Assembly: GCA_900314775.1 (NCBI GenBank)
Contig: OMWM01000011.1
Location: 1-61,884, forward strand
Reading direction: 5' to 3'
DNA length: 61,884 bases
From: an uncultured Eubacteriales bacterium
GTDB taxonomy: Bacteria > Bacillota > Clostridia > Lachnospirales > Lachnospiraceae
Positions 17,227 through 26,556 of the stretch are shown here, one piece after another. Numbering within the stretch: the first letter of the stretch is position 1; each line of letters begins with the position of its first letter. Both the position numbers and the translations under genes were made by a program. The notes beneath the pieces are model-generated. The model saw only the letters and a list, made by a program, of their open reading frames with translations. It was not told where the DNA came from and made no database searches.

Positions 17227-18141
17227 ATGAAAAAACCAGTATTACTTATCATGGCTGCCGGCATGGGAAGCCGTTACGGCGGTCTCAAGCAGATTGATCC
17301 GGTAGACCGCGAAGGCCACATCATCATGGATTTTTCCATCTACGATGCGATGAAAGCCGGATTCAGCCGTTTTATTTTTATCATACGAAGAGAACATCTG
17401 GACCTTTTCAAAGAGAGCATAGGCGACCGCATCAGCCGCAAGGCCGAGGTATCCTATGTCTTCCAGGATCTGGATAACATACCGGAAGGCTGTGCCGTGC
17501 CGGAAGGCCGCCGCAAGCCGTGGGGCACAGGCCACGCGATCCTCAGCTGCATCGATGAAGTTGACGGACCGTTCGCCGTCATCAACGCCGATGATTATTA
17601 CGGATGCCATGCTTTCCGCCTGATTTATGATTATCTCGTAACCCATCAGGATGATGACCGGTATCGCTATGCGATGATCGGCTACAGACTCGGCAATACG
17701 CTGACCGATAACGGCCACGTATCCCGCGGTATCTGCGAGACGGATGAGAACGGGATGCTGCGCAGTATCCATGAGCTCACCTATATCGTGAAGACACCGC
17801 AGGGAGCCGCTTTTTCTGAGGATGACGGAGAGACATTTACGGATATTTCTCCGGAAGAGACGGTATCCATGAATCTCTGGGGCTTTTCCGCGAGCATACT
17901 GCCGGAGCTTAAGAAACAGTTCGTGCAGTTTTTCAGAGAAGAGGTACCGCAGGACCCGATGAAGAAGGAATTTTTCCTGCCGACCGTTGTCAGCCGGCTG
18001 ATCGATGCGGACAAAGCATCCGTGCAGGTCATCACGACACCGGACCAGTGGTTCGGCGTGACCTATAAGGAAGACCGGAAATCGGTTGAAGAAGCCATCA
18101 TCCGGATGAAGAATGAGCATATTTATCCGGAGCAGTTCTGA
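17227..18141 (+). CDS. Sugar-phosphate nucleotidyltransferase family protein
   Basis: This is a predicted NTP transferase (RmlA/GlmU-like Rossmann fold) making a nucleotide sugar. It has 304 residues. The N-terminal nucleotide-binding motif is AAGMGSRYGGLKQ, variant of GxGTRLxPxTK, and INADDYYG carries the metal-binding Asp. The C-terminus lacks a left-handed beta-helix, so there is no acetyltransferase half. GTG 17215 overlaps the Shine-Dalgarno GGAGG; ATG 17227 is chosen. It is followed 30 bases later by pyruvate kinase in the same direction and may be co-transcribed. The sugar cannot be named from sequence, and no sugar-modifying genes are near. Confidence 0.82.
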   Translation: MKKPVLLIMAAGMGSRYGGLKQIDPVDREGHIIMDFSIYDAMKAGFSRFIFIIRREHLDLFKESIGDRISRKAEVSYVFQDLDNIPEGCAVPEGRRKPWGTGHAILSCIDEVDGPFAVINADDYYGCHAFRLIYDYLVTHQDDDRYRYAMIGYRLGNTLTDNGHVSRGICETDENGMLRSIHELTYIVKTPQGAAFSEDDGETFTDISPEETVSMNLWGFSASILPELKKQFVQFFREEVPQDPMKKEFFLPTVVSRLIDADKASVQVITTPDQWFGVTYKEDRKSVEEAIIRMKNEHIYPEQF

Positions 18142-18171
18142 TAAGATCATAGAATAATATTGGAGGTTATC

Positions 18172-19593
18172 ATGCAGATCAGAAAAACCAAAATCGTCTG
18201 TACTCTCGGACCGGCTGTTGATTCGGAAGAGAAGATCAAGAATCTCGTCAATGCCGGCATGAATGTCGCACGGCTGAACTTTTCTCATGGAACCCATGAA
18301 TCGCATCTTGAGACACTGGGCAAGGTGCGCAGAGTGCGTGACCAGCTCGGAAAGCCGGTTGCTGTCATGCTCGATACCAAGGGACCGGAGATCCGCCTTC
18401 GCAATTTCAAAGAGGGTAAGGTGCATCTGAAAAAGGGACAGCGTTTTACACTGACAACCAGGGAACTCGACGGCGACAGCCTGATTGCATCCATTACATA
18501 CAAGGATCTTCCGAAGGATGTCAAGGCCGGCGGCCGGATCCTGATCGATGACGGTCTCGTCGAACTCGACATCGAGCGGGTGGCCGGTACGGAGATTATC
18601 TGCCGCGTTGCCAACGGCGGCGAGATTTCCAACCACAAGGGCGTCAATGTTCCGGACTGCGAGCTGAGTATGCCGTTTATCAGCGAACAGGACCGCAGCG
18701 ACATCATTTTTGCCGCACAGAATGATTTTGATTTCATCGCGGCATCCTTTACACGCAGTGCCGACGATATCCGCGAGATCAGGAAGATTCTCGAGGAATA
18801 CAACGCACCGAATATCCGTATCATTGCGAAGATTGAGAATATGCAGGGAATCCGCAATATCGACGGCATCATCGATGAGGCCGATGGTATCATGGTAGCC
18901 CGCGGCGACATGGGTGTCGAGATTCCGCTTGAAGAAGTGCCGATTCTGCAGAAAGTGATTATCAGGAAGGTTTACGAGGCAGGCAAGGTGGCGATCACGG
19001 CGACGCAGATGCTCGATTCCATGATGCACAATCCGCGGCCGACAAGAGCCGAGGCGACCGATGTGGCCAATGCGATCTATGATGGTACCAGTGCCATCAT
19101 GCTTTCCGGTGAGACAGCGGCCGGCGAATATCCGATTGAGGCGGTGCAGACCATGGACCGTATTGCCATCTGCACGGAACAGGCGATCAATTACGCCGAG
19201 AGATATGCCAATCTGGCCGCCGGTACCGTCGATTCGATTACCAATGCGATCTCGCATGCCTGCTGCATGACATCCAACGATCTGGGTGCTTCCGCGATCG
19301 TGACTGTAACCAAATCAGGCTATACCGCACGTATGATTTCGCGTTACCGCCCGCAGGTGCCGATCGTAGCCTGCACCATGTCTCAGAAAGTTTATCAGCA
19401 GCTTGCCATGTCCTGGGGCGTCATTCCGTGCCTGATCGATAAAATGGACAGTATCGATTCGCTGTTTGACAAGGCGATCGACATCGCCGCCATCGAAGGC
19501 ATCGTCAATCCGGGAGATAAAGTTGTGCTTACCGCCGGAGTACCGCTCGGTGTATCCGGCAACACCAATATAATGAAAGTGGCGGAGGTTTAA
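18172..19593 (+). CDS. pyk: Pyruvate kinase
   Basis: This enzyme converts PEP and ADP to pyruvate and ATP in glycolysis. It has 473 residues. It begins with RKTKIVCTLGPA, includes NFSHG and the signature IAKIENMQGIRNIDGI with its catalytic Lys, and has the K+-site and Thr region ARGDMGVEIPLEEVP. It ends after the allosteric C domain without the extra PEP-utiliser domain found in Bacillus-type enzymes. ATG 18172 follows TTGGAGG and is preferred to the upstream ATG at 18160. Its stop overlaps that of the convergent ABC-F gene in the four bases TTAA, so no terminator separates them. Confidence 0.97.
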   Translation: MQIRKTKIVCTLGPAVDSEEKIKNLVNAGMNVARLNFSHGTHESHLETLGKVRRVRDQLGKPVAVMLDTKGPEIRLRNFKEGKVHLKKGQRFTLTTRELDGDSLIASITYKDLPKDVKAGGRILIDDGLVELDIERVAGTEIICRVANGGEISNHKGVNVPDCELSMPFISEQDRSDIIFAAQNDFDFIAASFTRSADDIREIRKILEEYNAPNIRIIAKIENMQGIRNIDGIIDEADGIMVARGDMGVEIPLEEVPILQKVIIRKVYEAGKVAITATQMLDSMMHNPRPTRAEATDVANAIYDGTSAIMLSGETAAGEYPIEAVQTMDRIAICTEQAINYAERYANLAAGTVDSITNAISHACCMTSNDLGASAIVTVTKSGYTARMISRYRPQVPIVACTMSQKVYQQLAMSWGVIPCLIDKMDSIDSLFDKAIDIAAIEGIVNPGDKVVLTAGVPLGVSGNTNIMKVAEV

Positions 19594-21518
19594 TCTCCGC
19601 CGCCTTCAAGTGTTTCCCATCTTTCCATGAGCTCGAGCTGTCTGGCCTCGAGCTCTTCTTTTTTCTTCTGAATTTCCACGAGACGGCTCATGTTCGTATA
19701 GACGTCCTCGTGCGTCATCTCTTCATCCAGTGATGCCAGTTCCTTATCGATCCGGTCAATTTCCTCCACCGTCTTCTTCAGATCATTATCATGCTTGCGC
19801 TTTTTTGCCTGCATTTCCTTCTGCAGACGGTAGTCCGCCTTGGCCGCGCTCTCAGCCTTGTCATTTTTCGTCTGCGCCGCGACAGAACGGCCGGTAGAAG
19901 AGGAGATCAGCGGTTTGTCGATATCGGCCAGATAATCGTCGTAATTGCCGTTATAGACATGCAGTCCCGAATCCGTCAGTTCGAAAATGCGTGTGGCGAT
20001 CTGATTGATAAAATACCGGTCATGCGACACGCAGAAAACCGTACCGGTATAGGAGCTTACCGCCCGTTCGAGAATCTCTTTGGAAGCGATATCCAGGTGG
20101 TTGGTCGGCTCATCCAGTATCAGGAAATTGGCATCCGAAAGCATCAGCTTCGCGAGGCAGACGCGGACACGTTCGCCGCCGCTCAGATCACGGATGTATT
20201 TGAATACGTCGTCCCCGGTAAACATGAACGCCGCCAGCATGCTGCGGATCCTCGTATTGTCGAGGGCAGGCCAGGTGTCGGATATCTCGTCAAATATTGT
20301 CTTGTCGCGGTCGAGAATCTGCTGTTCCTGGTCATAGTAGCCGATATGCACGTTGGTGCCGATCCGGATCAGTCCCTTATCCGGTTTCAGGATCTGATTG
20401 ATGATCTTGAGCATCGTAGTCTTGCCGGTGCCGTTATCGCCGATCAGGACAACGCGCTCACCGCGGTGGATATCGAAGCTGATGTCATCAAAGAGCATCG
20501 ATCCGCCGAATCCTTTGCTGAGTCCTTCTACGTGCAGCACATCCTTGCCGCTTTCGACATCCGGCGTCAGTGTCAGGCGCATGTACTCATTGAGTTCCTC
20601 CGGCTTTTCAATGCGCTCGATCTTGCTGAGCATCTTCTCACGGCTTTCAGCACGCTTGATGCTTTTCTCCCGGTTAAAGGACTTGAGCTTGTCGATCACC
20701 GCTTCCTGGTGCCGGATCTCGCGCTGCTGATTGAACCACGCCTTCAGCTGCGCCTCACGGACCTGCGCCTTCTTCTCATGAAAAACCGTATAATTGCCAT
20801 GGTAGACGGTACTTTTATGATTCTCGATCTCGATGACTTTTGTCACGATTTTATCAAGGAAATAGCGATCATGTGCGATAATCAGCACGGCACCCGGATA
20901 GTTGAGAAGGAAATTTTCCAGCCAGGTGATGGAGTGGATATCCAGATGATTGGTCGGCTCATCCAGCAGAATAAGGTCCGGCCGGGTGAGCAGTATCTTG
21001 CCCAGCGCAACGCGCGTCTTCTGTCCGCCGGAGAGAGAAGAGATGCTGAGATTGAATTCCGACTCATCAAACCCGAGTCCCTTGAGGACGCCGGTCACCT
21101 CACTCTGGACGGCGTAGCCGTTTTCGCGGTCGAACTGCTGGCTCAGGCGGTCGTAGGTGCTGTACAGCTCAGGCAGTTCCTCCTCGGAAGCATTTTTCAT
21201 CTGCGTCTCGAGTTCACGAAGCTTATCGGAAATGCGGAGAATATCGCGTTTGGAGTCCATCAGCTCATCGTATACGGTGGCATCCGAGTTCATGTACGGA
21301 TGCTGCGAAAGATAGCCGATGGATGTATCCTTGCTGATGGTCACCTCGCCGCTGTCCGGCGCCAGTTCGCCGGTGAGAATCTTAAAAATCGTCGATTTGC
21401 CGGCTCCGTTATTGCCGATCAGCGCCACCTTCTCATGTTCTTCTATATTAAAGGAAATATCCTTCAGTATCTGATTGACGCCAAAGGAAAGACTTACTTC
21501 ATGGCATGACAGAATCAT
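19590..21518 (-). CDS. ABC-F family ATPase (YdiF/YfmR-like)
   Basis: This is a soluble ABC-F protein of 642 residues with two nucleotide-binding domains and no membrane part, acting on the ribosome. Domain 1 has Walker A GNNGAGKST, signature LSGGQ and LLDEPTNHLD. A charged helical linker (about 240-310, P-site tRNA-interaction motif region) follows. Domain 2 has GDNGTGKTT, LSGGERVR and LILDEPTNHLD. The C-terminal ~100 residues form a basic-acidic coiled coil. AAGGAGGT lies nine bases before ATG 21518. It may relieve ribosome stalling. Antibiotic-resistance members look similar, but the sequence alone does not support that. Confidence 0.92.
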   Translation of the reverse strand: MILSCHEVSLSFGVNQILKDISFNIEEHEKVALIGNNGAGKSTIFKILTGELAPDSGEVTISKDTSIGYLSQHPYMNSDATVYDELMDSKRDILRISDKLRELETQMKNASEEELPELYSTYDRLSQQFDRENGYAVQSEVTGVLKGLGFDESEFNLSISSLSGGQKTRVALGKILLTRPDLILLDEPTNHLDIHSITWLENFLLNYPGAVLIIAHDRYFLDKIVTKVIEIENHKSTVYHGNYTVFHEKKAQVREAQLKAWFNQQREIRHQEAVIDKLKSFNREKSIKRAESREKMLSKIERIEKPEELNEYMRLTLTPDVESGKDVLHVEGLSKGFGGSMLFDDISFDIHRGERVVLIGDNGTGKTTMLKIINQILKPDKGLIRIGTNVHIGYYDQEQQILDRDKTIFDEISDTWPALDNTRIRSMLAAFMFTGDDVFKYIRDLSGGERVRVCLAKLMLSDANFLILDEPTNHLDIASKEILERAVSSYTGTVFCVSHDRYFINQIATRIFELTDSGLHVYNGNYDDYLADIDKPLISSSTGRSVAAQTKNDKAESAAKADYRLQKEMQAKKRKHDNDLKKTVEEIDRIDKELASLDEEMTHEDVYTNMSRLVEIQKKKEELEARQLELMERWETLEGGGD

Positions 21519-21611
21519 GATGTCATTACCTCCTTATTGCATACACTTTTTCATTATACCGGTTCGGCAGATTCATTGCAACCGCGCCGCCTGCCCGGCT
21601 GAAAACGGAGA

Positions 21612-21640
21612 TTGACAACAAAATAACGTTTATATATAAT
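21612..21640 (+). promoter_or_regulatory. Consensus promoter of rex
   Basis: Perfect TTGACA (21612-21617), 17 bases, perfect TATAAT (21635-21640). Start near 21647. Confidence 0.85.
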
Positions 21641-21652
21641 AGTTTTAGCAAT

Positions 21653-21672
21653 TTGTTCGTGAATTTTAACAA
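21653..21672. promoter_or_regulatory. Candidate Rex operator (autoregulation)
   Basis: TTGTT (21653-21657) and TTAACAA (21666-21672) face each other just after the predicted rex start. Clostridial Rex boxes read TTGTTAAnnnnTTAACAA. This one is two bases longer in the middle and the left half is imperfect, so it is tentative. Confidence 0.35.
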
Positions 21673-21690
21673 TAGCAGGAGTTGATAATA

Positions 21691-22335
21691 ATGTCAGAAC
21701 GTGGAATATCGTCTGCCGTTATCCGAAGGCTGCCCCGTTATTACCGCTATCTCGGCGAACTGCTCGAGAACGGCGAGGTCCGGATTTCTTCCCGTGAGCT
21801 CAGTATACGGATGAAGGTGACCGCCTCGCAGATCCGACAGGATCTTAACAATTTCGGCGGCTTCGGTCAGCAGGGATATGGCTACAACGTCCGGTACCTG
21901 CATGATGAGATCGGCAAGATCCTGGGACTGGATGTGCAGCAGACCATGATTATAATAGGCGCCGGCAATCTGGGGCAGGCGCTGGCCAATTACGATTTCA
22001 GCAAGATCGGATTCAATGTGATCGGAATCTTTGATGTGAATCCGCGGCTGGAAGGACTCGCGGTACGCGGCATCGAGATTCAGATGATCGATACACTGGA
22101 GGATTTTCTCAGGACGAACAAGGTCGATGTGGCCGCACTGACGGTGCCGAAGAAGAACGCGCGCGCCGTGGCGACCAGACTGGAAGATCTCGGCATCAAG
22201 GCAATCTGGAATTTCGCACCGATCGATCTCAAGGTCTCCGACGATGTGCTCGTGCAGAATGTACATCTTGCTGAGAGCCTGATGAATCTTTCTTTTAATT
22301 ACAGAAACCGCAGGAAGGATAAACCTTCCGACTGA
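21691..22335 (+). CDS. rex: Redox-sensing transcriptional repressor Rex
   Basis: This regulator senses the NADH/NAD+ ratio and derepresses fermentation and electron-transfer genes when NADH rises. It has 214 residues. The winged helix is at 1-80 (RLPRYYRYLGEL, TASQIRQDLNNFGGFGQQGYGY), the Rossmann domain follows with GAGNLGQAL, and a C-terminal swapped helix ends the protein. ATG 21691 is nine bases after GCAGGAG; the TTG at 21682 is too close. It has a near-perfect promoter, an operator-like repeat at the start site and a terminator. The downstream nnr gene is also NAD(P)H-related, but it is separated by the terminator. Confidence 0.95.
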   Translation: MSERGISSAVIRRLPRYYRYLGELLENGEVRISSRELSIRMKVTASQIRQDLNNFGGFGQQGYGYNVRYLHDEIGKILGLDVQQTMIIIGAGNLGQALANYDFSKIGFNVIGIFDVNPRLEGLAVRGIEIQMIDTLEDFLRTNKVDVAALTVPKKNARAVATRLEDLGIKAIWNFAPIDLKVSDDVLVQNVHLAESLMNLSFNYRNRRKDKPSD

Positions 22336-22351
22336 AACGTTACGCACAAGC

Positions 22352-22379
22352 AGGGCTGTCTGGCAGGCAGCCCTTTTTT
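22352..22379 (+). terminator. Terminator of rex
   Basis: The stem AGGGCTG/CAGCCCT with a nine-base loop ends in six T (22374-22379). Confidence 0.9.
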
Positions 22380-22399
22380 GCATAGCATAGGAGAGTAAA

Positions 22400-23917
22400 A
22401 TGGAATATATTGCAGGAAGCAGCGAATCAAGAGCCATAGATCGTTTTACCATTGAGCATACCGGCATTCCGTCGCTTGTACTGATGGAGCGTGCATCGCT
22501 GGCCGTATCGGAGCATGTCATGCAGGCAGCCGGCAAAGACCATGACGTGCCCATCTGCTGCGTCTGCGGCAGCGGCAACAACGGCGGCGACGGCATGGCC
22601 TGCGCGCGGATTCTGCTTGCCCGCGGCTATCACGTGACTTTGTATTTTGCCGGCAGACGTGAGAAACTGTCGCATGATGCCGGCGTACAGATGAGCATTG
22701 CGGAGAAGATCGGCGTACCGGTTGTCACGGAGCATGACCTGACAGGGGACGCCATCATCGTCGATGCCCTTTTCGGGACCGGGCTTTCGCGAAATATTGA
22801 GGGACATTATGCCGAAGTGATTCAGCAGATCAATATAGCACATGAGGGCGGCAGCACCGTTATCGCAGTGGACATCGCCTCCGGCGTCAACACCGACACA
22901 GGGCAGATCATGGGATGTGCCGTGCAGGCCGACGAGACAGTCACCTTCGGATACAGAAAAGCCGGCATGCTTCTCTACCCGGGATGCCGCTTCAGCGGCC
23001 GGATCACGGCAGCTGAAATCGGTTTTGACCCGAACGCCCTGAAGACCATCAAGATGCCTTATTATACGTATAACGACGAGGATTTAAGCCGGCTCCCGCC
23101 GCGCAGAGCGGATTCCAACAAGGGCACATACGGCCGCGTCCTGGTTATCGCGGGCAGCCGCAATATGGCAGGGGCAGCCTGCTTTTCCGCCGCAGCGGCA
23201 TATGCTGCGGGCTGCGGACTGGCCATCGTATTCACGCCGGAATGCAACCGGAACATTCTGCAGATCAGCGTTCCGGAAGCGGTTCTGAAGACATACGAAG
23301 AAGACACGGCGGACTTCGGCCGGACGGATCTGCCGCAGCTGCTCAAGAGCAGCACCGCCGTCATCATCGGTCCGGGACTGGGCATGAGCGATGCTGCGCG
23401 CAGCCTTGTCCGGTATACCGTTTCCCATTGCAGAAAACCAATGGTGATCGACGCCGATGCGCTCAACATCATCGCCGATGAACCGGATATACTGCAAAGT
23501 GACCATGCAGAGGCCGTAATTACCCCACATAAAAAGGAACTTTCACGACTCACTCGTTATAATATCCAATATCTAAATGAAAATCTCAACGATATTTGTG
23601 AAGAATTCAGCCGTCAGAATGGTGTAATATGTATTGCAAAAGACGCCCGCACCATGATTTATGCGGGAGCCGGATCGGTCTATATCAATACATCAGGCTG
23701 CAATGGCATGTCCGTCGGCGGAAGCGGAGACGTTCTGACCGGCATCATCGGCGGACTTACGGCACAAGGGCTGAGTCTTCAGGCAGCATCCGAACTGGGT
23801 GTGTTTCTGCACGGCAGAGCCGGAGAGGAGGCTGCACGGGAAAAAACCAGTTATGCCATGACAGCATCGGATATCATCCAATCCATTCCTTCTGTGCTTT
23901 CCAAGGCACGGATATGA
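22400..23917 (+). CDS. nnr: Bifunctional NAD(P)H-hydrate epimerase / ADP-dependent dehydratase
   Basis: This enzyme repairs damaged NADH/NADPH: the N-terminal YjeF_N domain (1-215) epimerises hydrated cofactor, and the C-terminal carbohydrate-kinase-like domain (225-500) dehydrates it with ADP. It has 505 residues, the normal fused length. The epimerase motif is GSGNNGGDGMACAR and the dehydratase motif is GGSGDVLTGIIGGL near residue 440. AGGAGAG precedes the ATG. Alanine racemase follows 64 bases downstream, an arrangement common in Firmicutes. The stretch around 23540-23640 is more AT-rich than its surroundings but the frame is intact. Confidence 0.95.
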   Translation: MEYIAGSSESRAIDRFTIEHTGIPSLVLMERASLAVSEHVMQAAGKDHDVPICCVCGSGNNGGDGMACARILLARGYHVTLYFAGRREKLSHDAGVQMSIAEKIGVPVVTEHDLTGDAIIVDALFGTGLSRNIEGHYAEVIQQINIAHEGGSTVIAVDIASGVNTDTGQIMGCAVQADETVTFGYRKAGMLLYPGCRFSGRITAAEIGFDPNALKTIKMPYYTYNDEDLSRLPPRRADSNKGTYGRVLVIAGSRNMAGAACFSAAAAYAAGCGLAIVFTPECNRNILQISVPEAVLKTYEEDTADFGRTDLPQLLKSSTAVIIGPGLGMSDAARSLVRYTVSHCRKPMVIDADALNIIADEPDILQSDHAEAVITPHKKELSRLTRYNIQYLNENLNDICEEFSRQNGVICIAKDARTMIYAGAGSVYINTSGCNGMSVGGSGDVLTGIIGGLTAQGLSLQAASELGVFLHGRAGEEAAREKTSYAMTASDIIQSIPSVLSKARI

Positions 23918-23981
23918 TTTCAAGCGGCTGTCAGAGGCCGCCTGTACTATTTATTATCAATTTTTTGGAGGCTTATGTCTT

Positions 23982-25151
23982 ATGCAGAAAGCAATGCGTG
24001 CCTGCGCGGAGATTGATCTTGATGCGCTGCAGCACAATGTTGAATCAATTCGCCGTGCTGTAGGAAACGATACGAAGATCATGGGCGTGATCAAGACGAA
24101 CGCCTATGGCCACGGAGCTGCGGTGATCGCAAAGGAACTCATCGGTCTTGGTGTCAGCGAATTTGCGGTGGCTACTCTTGAGGAAGGAATCGAGCTCAGG
24201 AAGAGCGGCATTATCCAGCCGATTCTCGTGCTCGGCTATATTCCCAAGGATCAGTACAAGGATATGGTCCACTACCGGATCATGCCGACCGTGTTTACCT
24301 ACGATATGGCGAAGGACATCGATGCAGCGGCGGCGGCCGTACATGCCGTTGCGCAGATTCACATCAAGATCGATACCGGCATGAGCCGTATCGGTTTCAA
24401 GCCGAATGACGAGACCGTGCAGAATATCGTGATGATGTCATCCCTTCTCAAGAACATTAAGATCCAGGGAATCTTTACCCATTTTTCCTGTGCCGACTGC
24501 GCAGAAGATACCATGACGAAGAAGCAGTTTGACAGCTTCATGTGGGTAATCGGTCAGCTCGAGGAAAAGGGCATCCGCATTCCGGAGCGCCACTGCGCCA
24601 ACAGTGCGGCGATCATGCGCTATCCGGAGATGAAGCTTGATATGGTAAGAGCCGGCATCATCCTCTATGGCCTCTATCCGTCAGACGAGATCTCCAAAGA
24701 TCTGATGCATCTCGAACCGGTTATGAGCCTGAAGAGCATGGTAAGCTGCATCAAGGACGTCGATGCAGGCACCCCGGTCGGCTACGGCGCCACTTACGTC
24801 TGTCCGAAGAAGACGAGAATCGCAACGGTTTCGATCGGATACGGAGACGGCTATCCGCGTGCCCTTTCCGGACACGGACGCGTGATTATCGACAATCAGT
24901 ATTTTCCTATCATCGGCAGAATCTGCATGGACCAGCTGATGGTGGATATTACGGATGCGCAGACAGCGATCAAGCGCGGCGATGAAGTCGTACTCGTCGG
25001 ACAGCAGGGCAGCTGCAGCATCAGCGTGGAGGAGGTCTCCTCTTACAATAATTCTTTCAACTATGAATTTGTCTGCGATATCAACCGCAGAGTGCCGAGA
25101 GTTTACATGCGGGGCGGCAAAGCCGTTGCCTGTGTGAACTATTTATATTAA
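23982..25151 (+). CDS. alr: Alanine racemase
   Basis: This PLP enzyme makes D-alanine for peptidoglycan. It has 389 residues. The PLP lysine is K38 in VIKTNAYGHG. The second-domain catalytic tyrosine lies in the GYGATYVCPKKTRIA segment near residue 265, and GYGDGYPRALSG follows it. TTGGAGG precedes ATG 23982. ATG 23975 is in another frame and is not used. The next gene starts 13 bases downstream, so the two are probably co-transcribed. Confidence 0.96.
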   Translation: MQKAMRACAEIDLDALQHNVESIRRAVGNDTKIMGVIKTNAYGHGAAVIAKELIGLGVSEFAVATLEEGIELRKSGIIQPILVLGYIPKDQYKDMVHYRIMPTVFTYDMAKDIDAAAAAVHAVAQIHIKIDTGMSRIGFKPNDETVQNIVMMSSLLKNIKIQGIFTHFSCADCAEDTMTKKQFDSFMWVIGQLEEKGIRIPERHCANSAAIMRYPEMKLDMVRAGIILYGLYPSDEISKDLMHLEPVMSLKSMVSCIKDVDAGTPVGYGATYVCPKKTRIATVSIGYGDGYPRALSGHGRVIIDNQYFPIIGRICMDQLMVDITDAQTAIKRGDEVVLVGQQGSCSISVEEVSSYNNSFNYEFVCDINRRVPRVYMRGGKAVACVNYLY

Positions 25152-25164
25152 GGAGAGCATATTC

Positions 25165-26457
25165 ATGGACGACGGCCAACTGGTGCTGCGGATCATCCTG
25201 TTTATCATCCTGATTCTGATCAGCGCCATACTATTCAGTACCAATATTGCTGTTTCCGCTCTGAGCGAAAGCCGGCTTGAAAAGCAGAGCGAAGAGGGCA
25301 GCCGCAGAGCCGCTAAGATTCTCAGATATGCAAAAGAACCATTCAGATACCGGAGCGCACTGTATATCATGGAACTTATAACGGCAGTGACTTCCGGTAT
25401 TTTTCTTGTGCGCCCGCTTGCCGTTCTGCTTGGGCAGACACTGGCAGAAAAGGGCATGCCGGCCGCTTTTTCCTATGTGCTGAGCCTGATTCTGCTCTGC
25501 CTGGCCGATGTTCTGGTGATTACGGTCTTCGCCGTCAATCTTCCGAAGCGCGCAGCCATGCACAATCCGGAACGGCTGGCCTTTGCCTCGATCAATTTTG
25601 TCTCGATGATCACTGGGCTGTTCATGCCGATGACGCTGCTGGCCGGCGCCGTCACGAAGCTCGCCGCCAGACTGGAAGGGCCGAACAGCAAGGATATCGA
25701 GGAAAATGTAACGGAAGAAGACATCATCATGATGGTCAGTGAGGGACACGAGCAGGGCGTGATCGAAGAGAGCGAAGCGGAGATGATCAGCAACATTTTC
25801 GAGCTCGACGACAAGCAGGCTGCCGATATCATGACGCACCGCAGCAATGTCTGCGGCATCGAATCCGACTGTCCGCTCCGCGAAGCGGCGCAGCTGATGT
25901 CAGGCAACCAGTTTTCCCGCTATCCCGTATATGAGGATGATCTGGACAACATCATCGGCATCCTGCATCTGAAGGATGTCATGCGGGCGCTGCTCGACGG
26001 AAAGCCGCACACAATCAAAGATATCATGCGGCCGCCGGTTTTTGTGCCGGAGACGCAGAACATCGACAAGCTTTTCCGCACCATGCAGGCAGACAAGATG
26101 CATCTGGTCATCGTAGTCGACGAGTACGGACAGACAAGCGGCATTCTTGCCATGGAAGATATCCTCGAGGAAATCGTCGGCAACATCCTCGATGAGTACG
26201 ATAAGGACGACATCAACATCCGTCTGGTCGGCAGCACGTATCTGATGCGCGGCCTGACGCCTCTTGAAGAAGTGGAAGACAAGCTTGGCATCGAACTGAG
26301 CGACGAATTCGATACACTGAACGGCTATCTCGTGTCAAAGCTCGACCACATTCCGGTGCCGGATGATACGGTAACCGAGCAGGGATACATCTTCCACATC
26401 AGCCACGTCAAGGACAACACAATCAGCCTGGTCAAGGTTACAAAAAATAAGCGTTGA
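25165..26457 (+). CDS. CNNM/CorC-type membrane protein with CBS pair
   Basis: This is an integral membrane protein of the DUF21-CBS-CorC_HlyC family, linked to Mg2+/Co2+ transport and annotated in some genomes as hemolysin. It has 430 residues. Four hydrophobic segments lie in residues 8-190, two CBS domains at about 215-335 (REAAQLMSGNQFSRYPVYED and VVDEYGQTSGILAMEDILEE), and a CorC_HlyC domain at about 350-430 that may bind the transporter or cofactor. AAGGAGAG precedes the ATG. It follows alr closely. A hairpin without T-run lies after its stop. Confidence 0.9.
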   Translation: MDDGQLVLRIILFIILILISAILFSTNIAVSALSESRLEKQSEEGSRRAAKILRYAKEPFRYRSALYIMELITAVTSGIFLVRPLAVLLGQTLAEKGMPAAFSYVLSLILLCLADVLVITVFAVNLPKRAAMHNPERLAFASINFVSMITGLFMPMTLLAGAVTKLAARLEGPNSKDIEENVTEEDIIMMVSEGHEQGVIEESEAEMISNIFELDDKQAADIMTHRSNVCGIESDCPLREAAQLMSGNQFSRYPVYEDDLDNIIGILHLKDVMRALLDGKPHTIKDIMRPPVFVPETQNIDKLFRTMQADKMHLVIVVDEYGQTSGILAMEDILEEIVGNILDEYDKDDINIRLVGSTYLMRGLTPLEEVEDKLGIELSDEFDTLNGYLVSKLDHIPVPDDTVTEQGYIFHISHVKDNTISLVKVTKNKR

Positions 26458-26491
26458 ATATGAGAATTACTCATGTTACAATAAATTGTTG

Positions 26492-26516
26492 AACCGCCTT
26501 TTTATTCGAGGCGGTT
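26492..26516 (+). terminator. Hairpin before yebC
   Basis: AACCGCCT/AGGCGGTT stem (8 bp) with a nine-base loop, but no T-run after it. It is either a weak terminator or a leader structure of yebC. Confidence 0.4.
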
Positions 26517-26556
26517 ATTAACAGAATCAATTTATATCAAGATAGGGGTAACAGTT

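Noticed and set aside
17242..19257. A 671-codon open frame on the minus strand opposite the nucleotidyltransferase and pyruvate kinase genes
   Set aside because: It is a shadow of two convincing genes on the plus strand; it has no ribosome binding site or family features.
19791..21509. A long plus-strand open frame opposite the ABC-F gene
   Set aside because: The minus-strand ABC-F protein has full Walker and signature motifs; the opposite frame is a codon-bias artefact.
19590..21518. ABC-F protein as an antibiotic-resistance determinant
   Set aside because: The sequence resembles housekeeping YdiF/YfmR-type members, and no leader attenuator or mobile context is seen.
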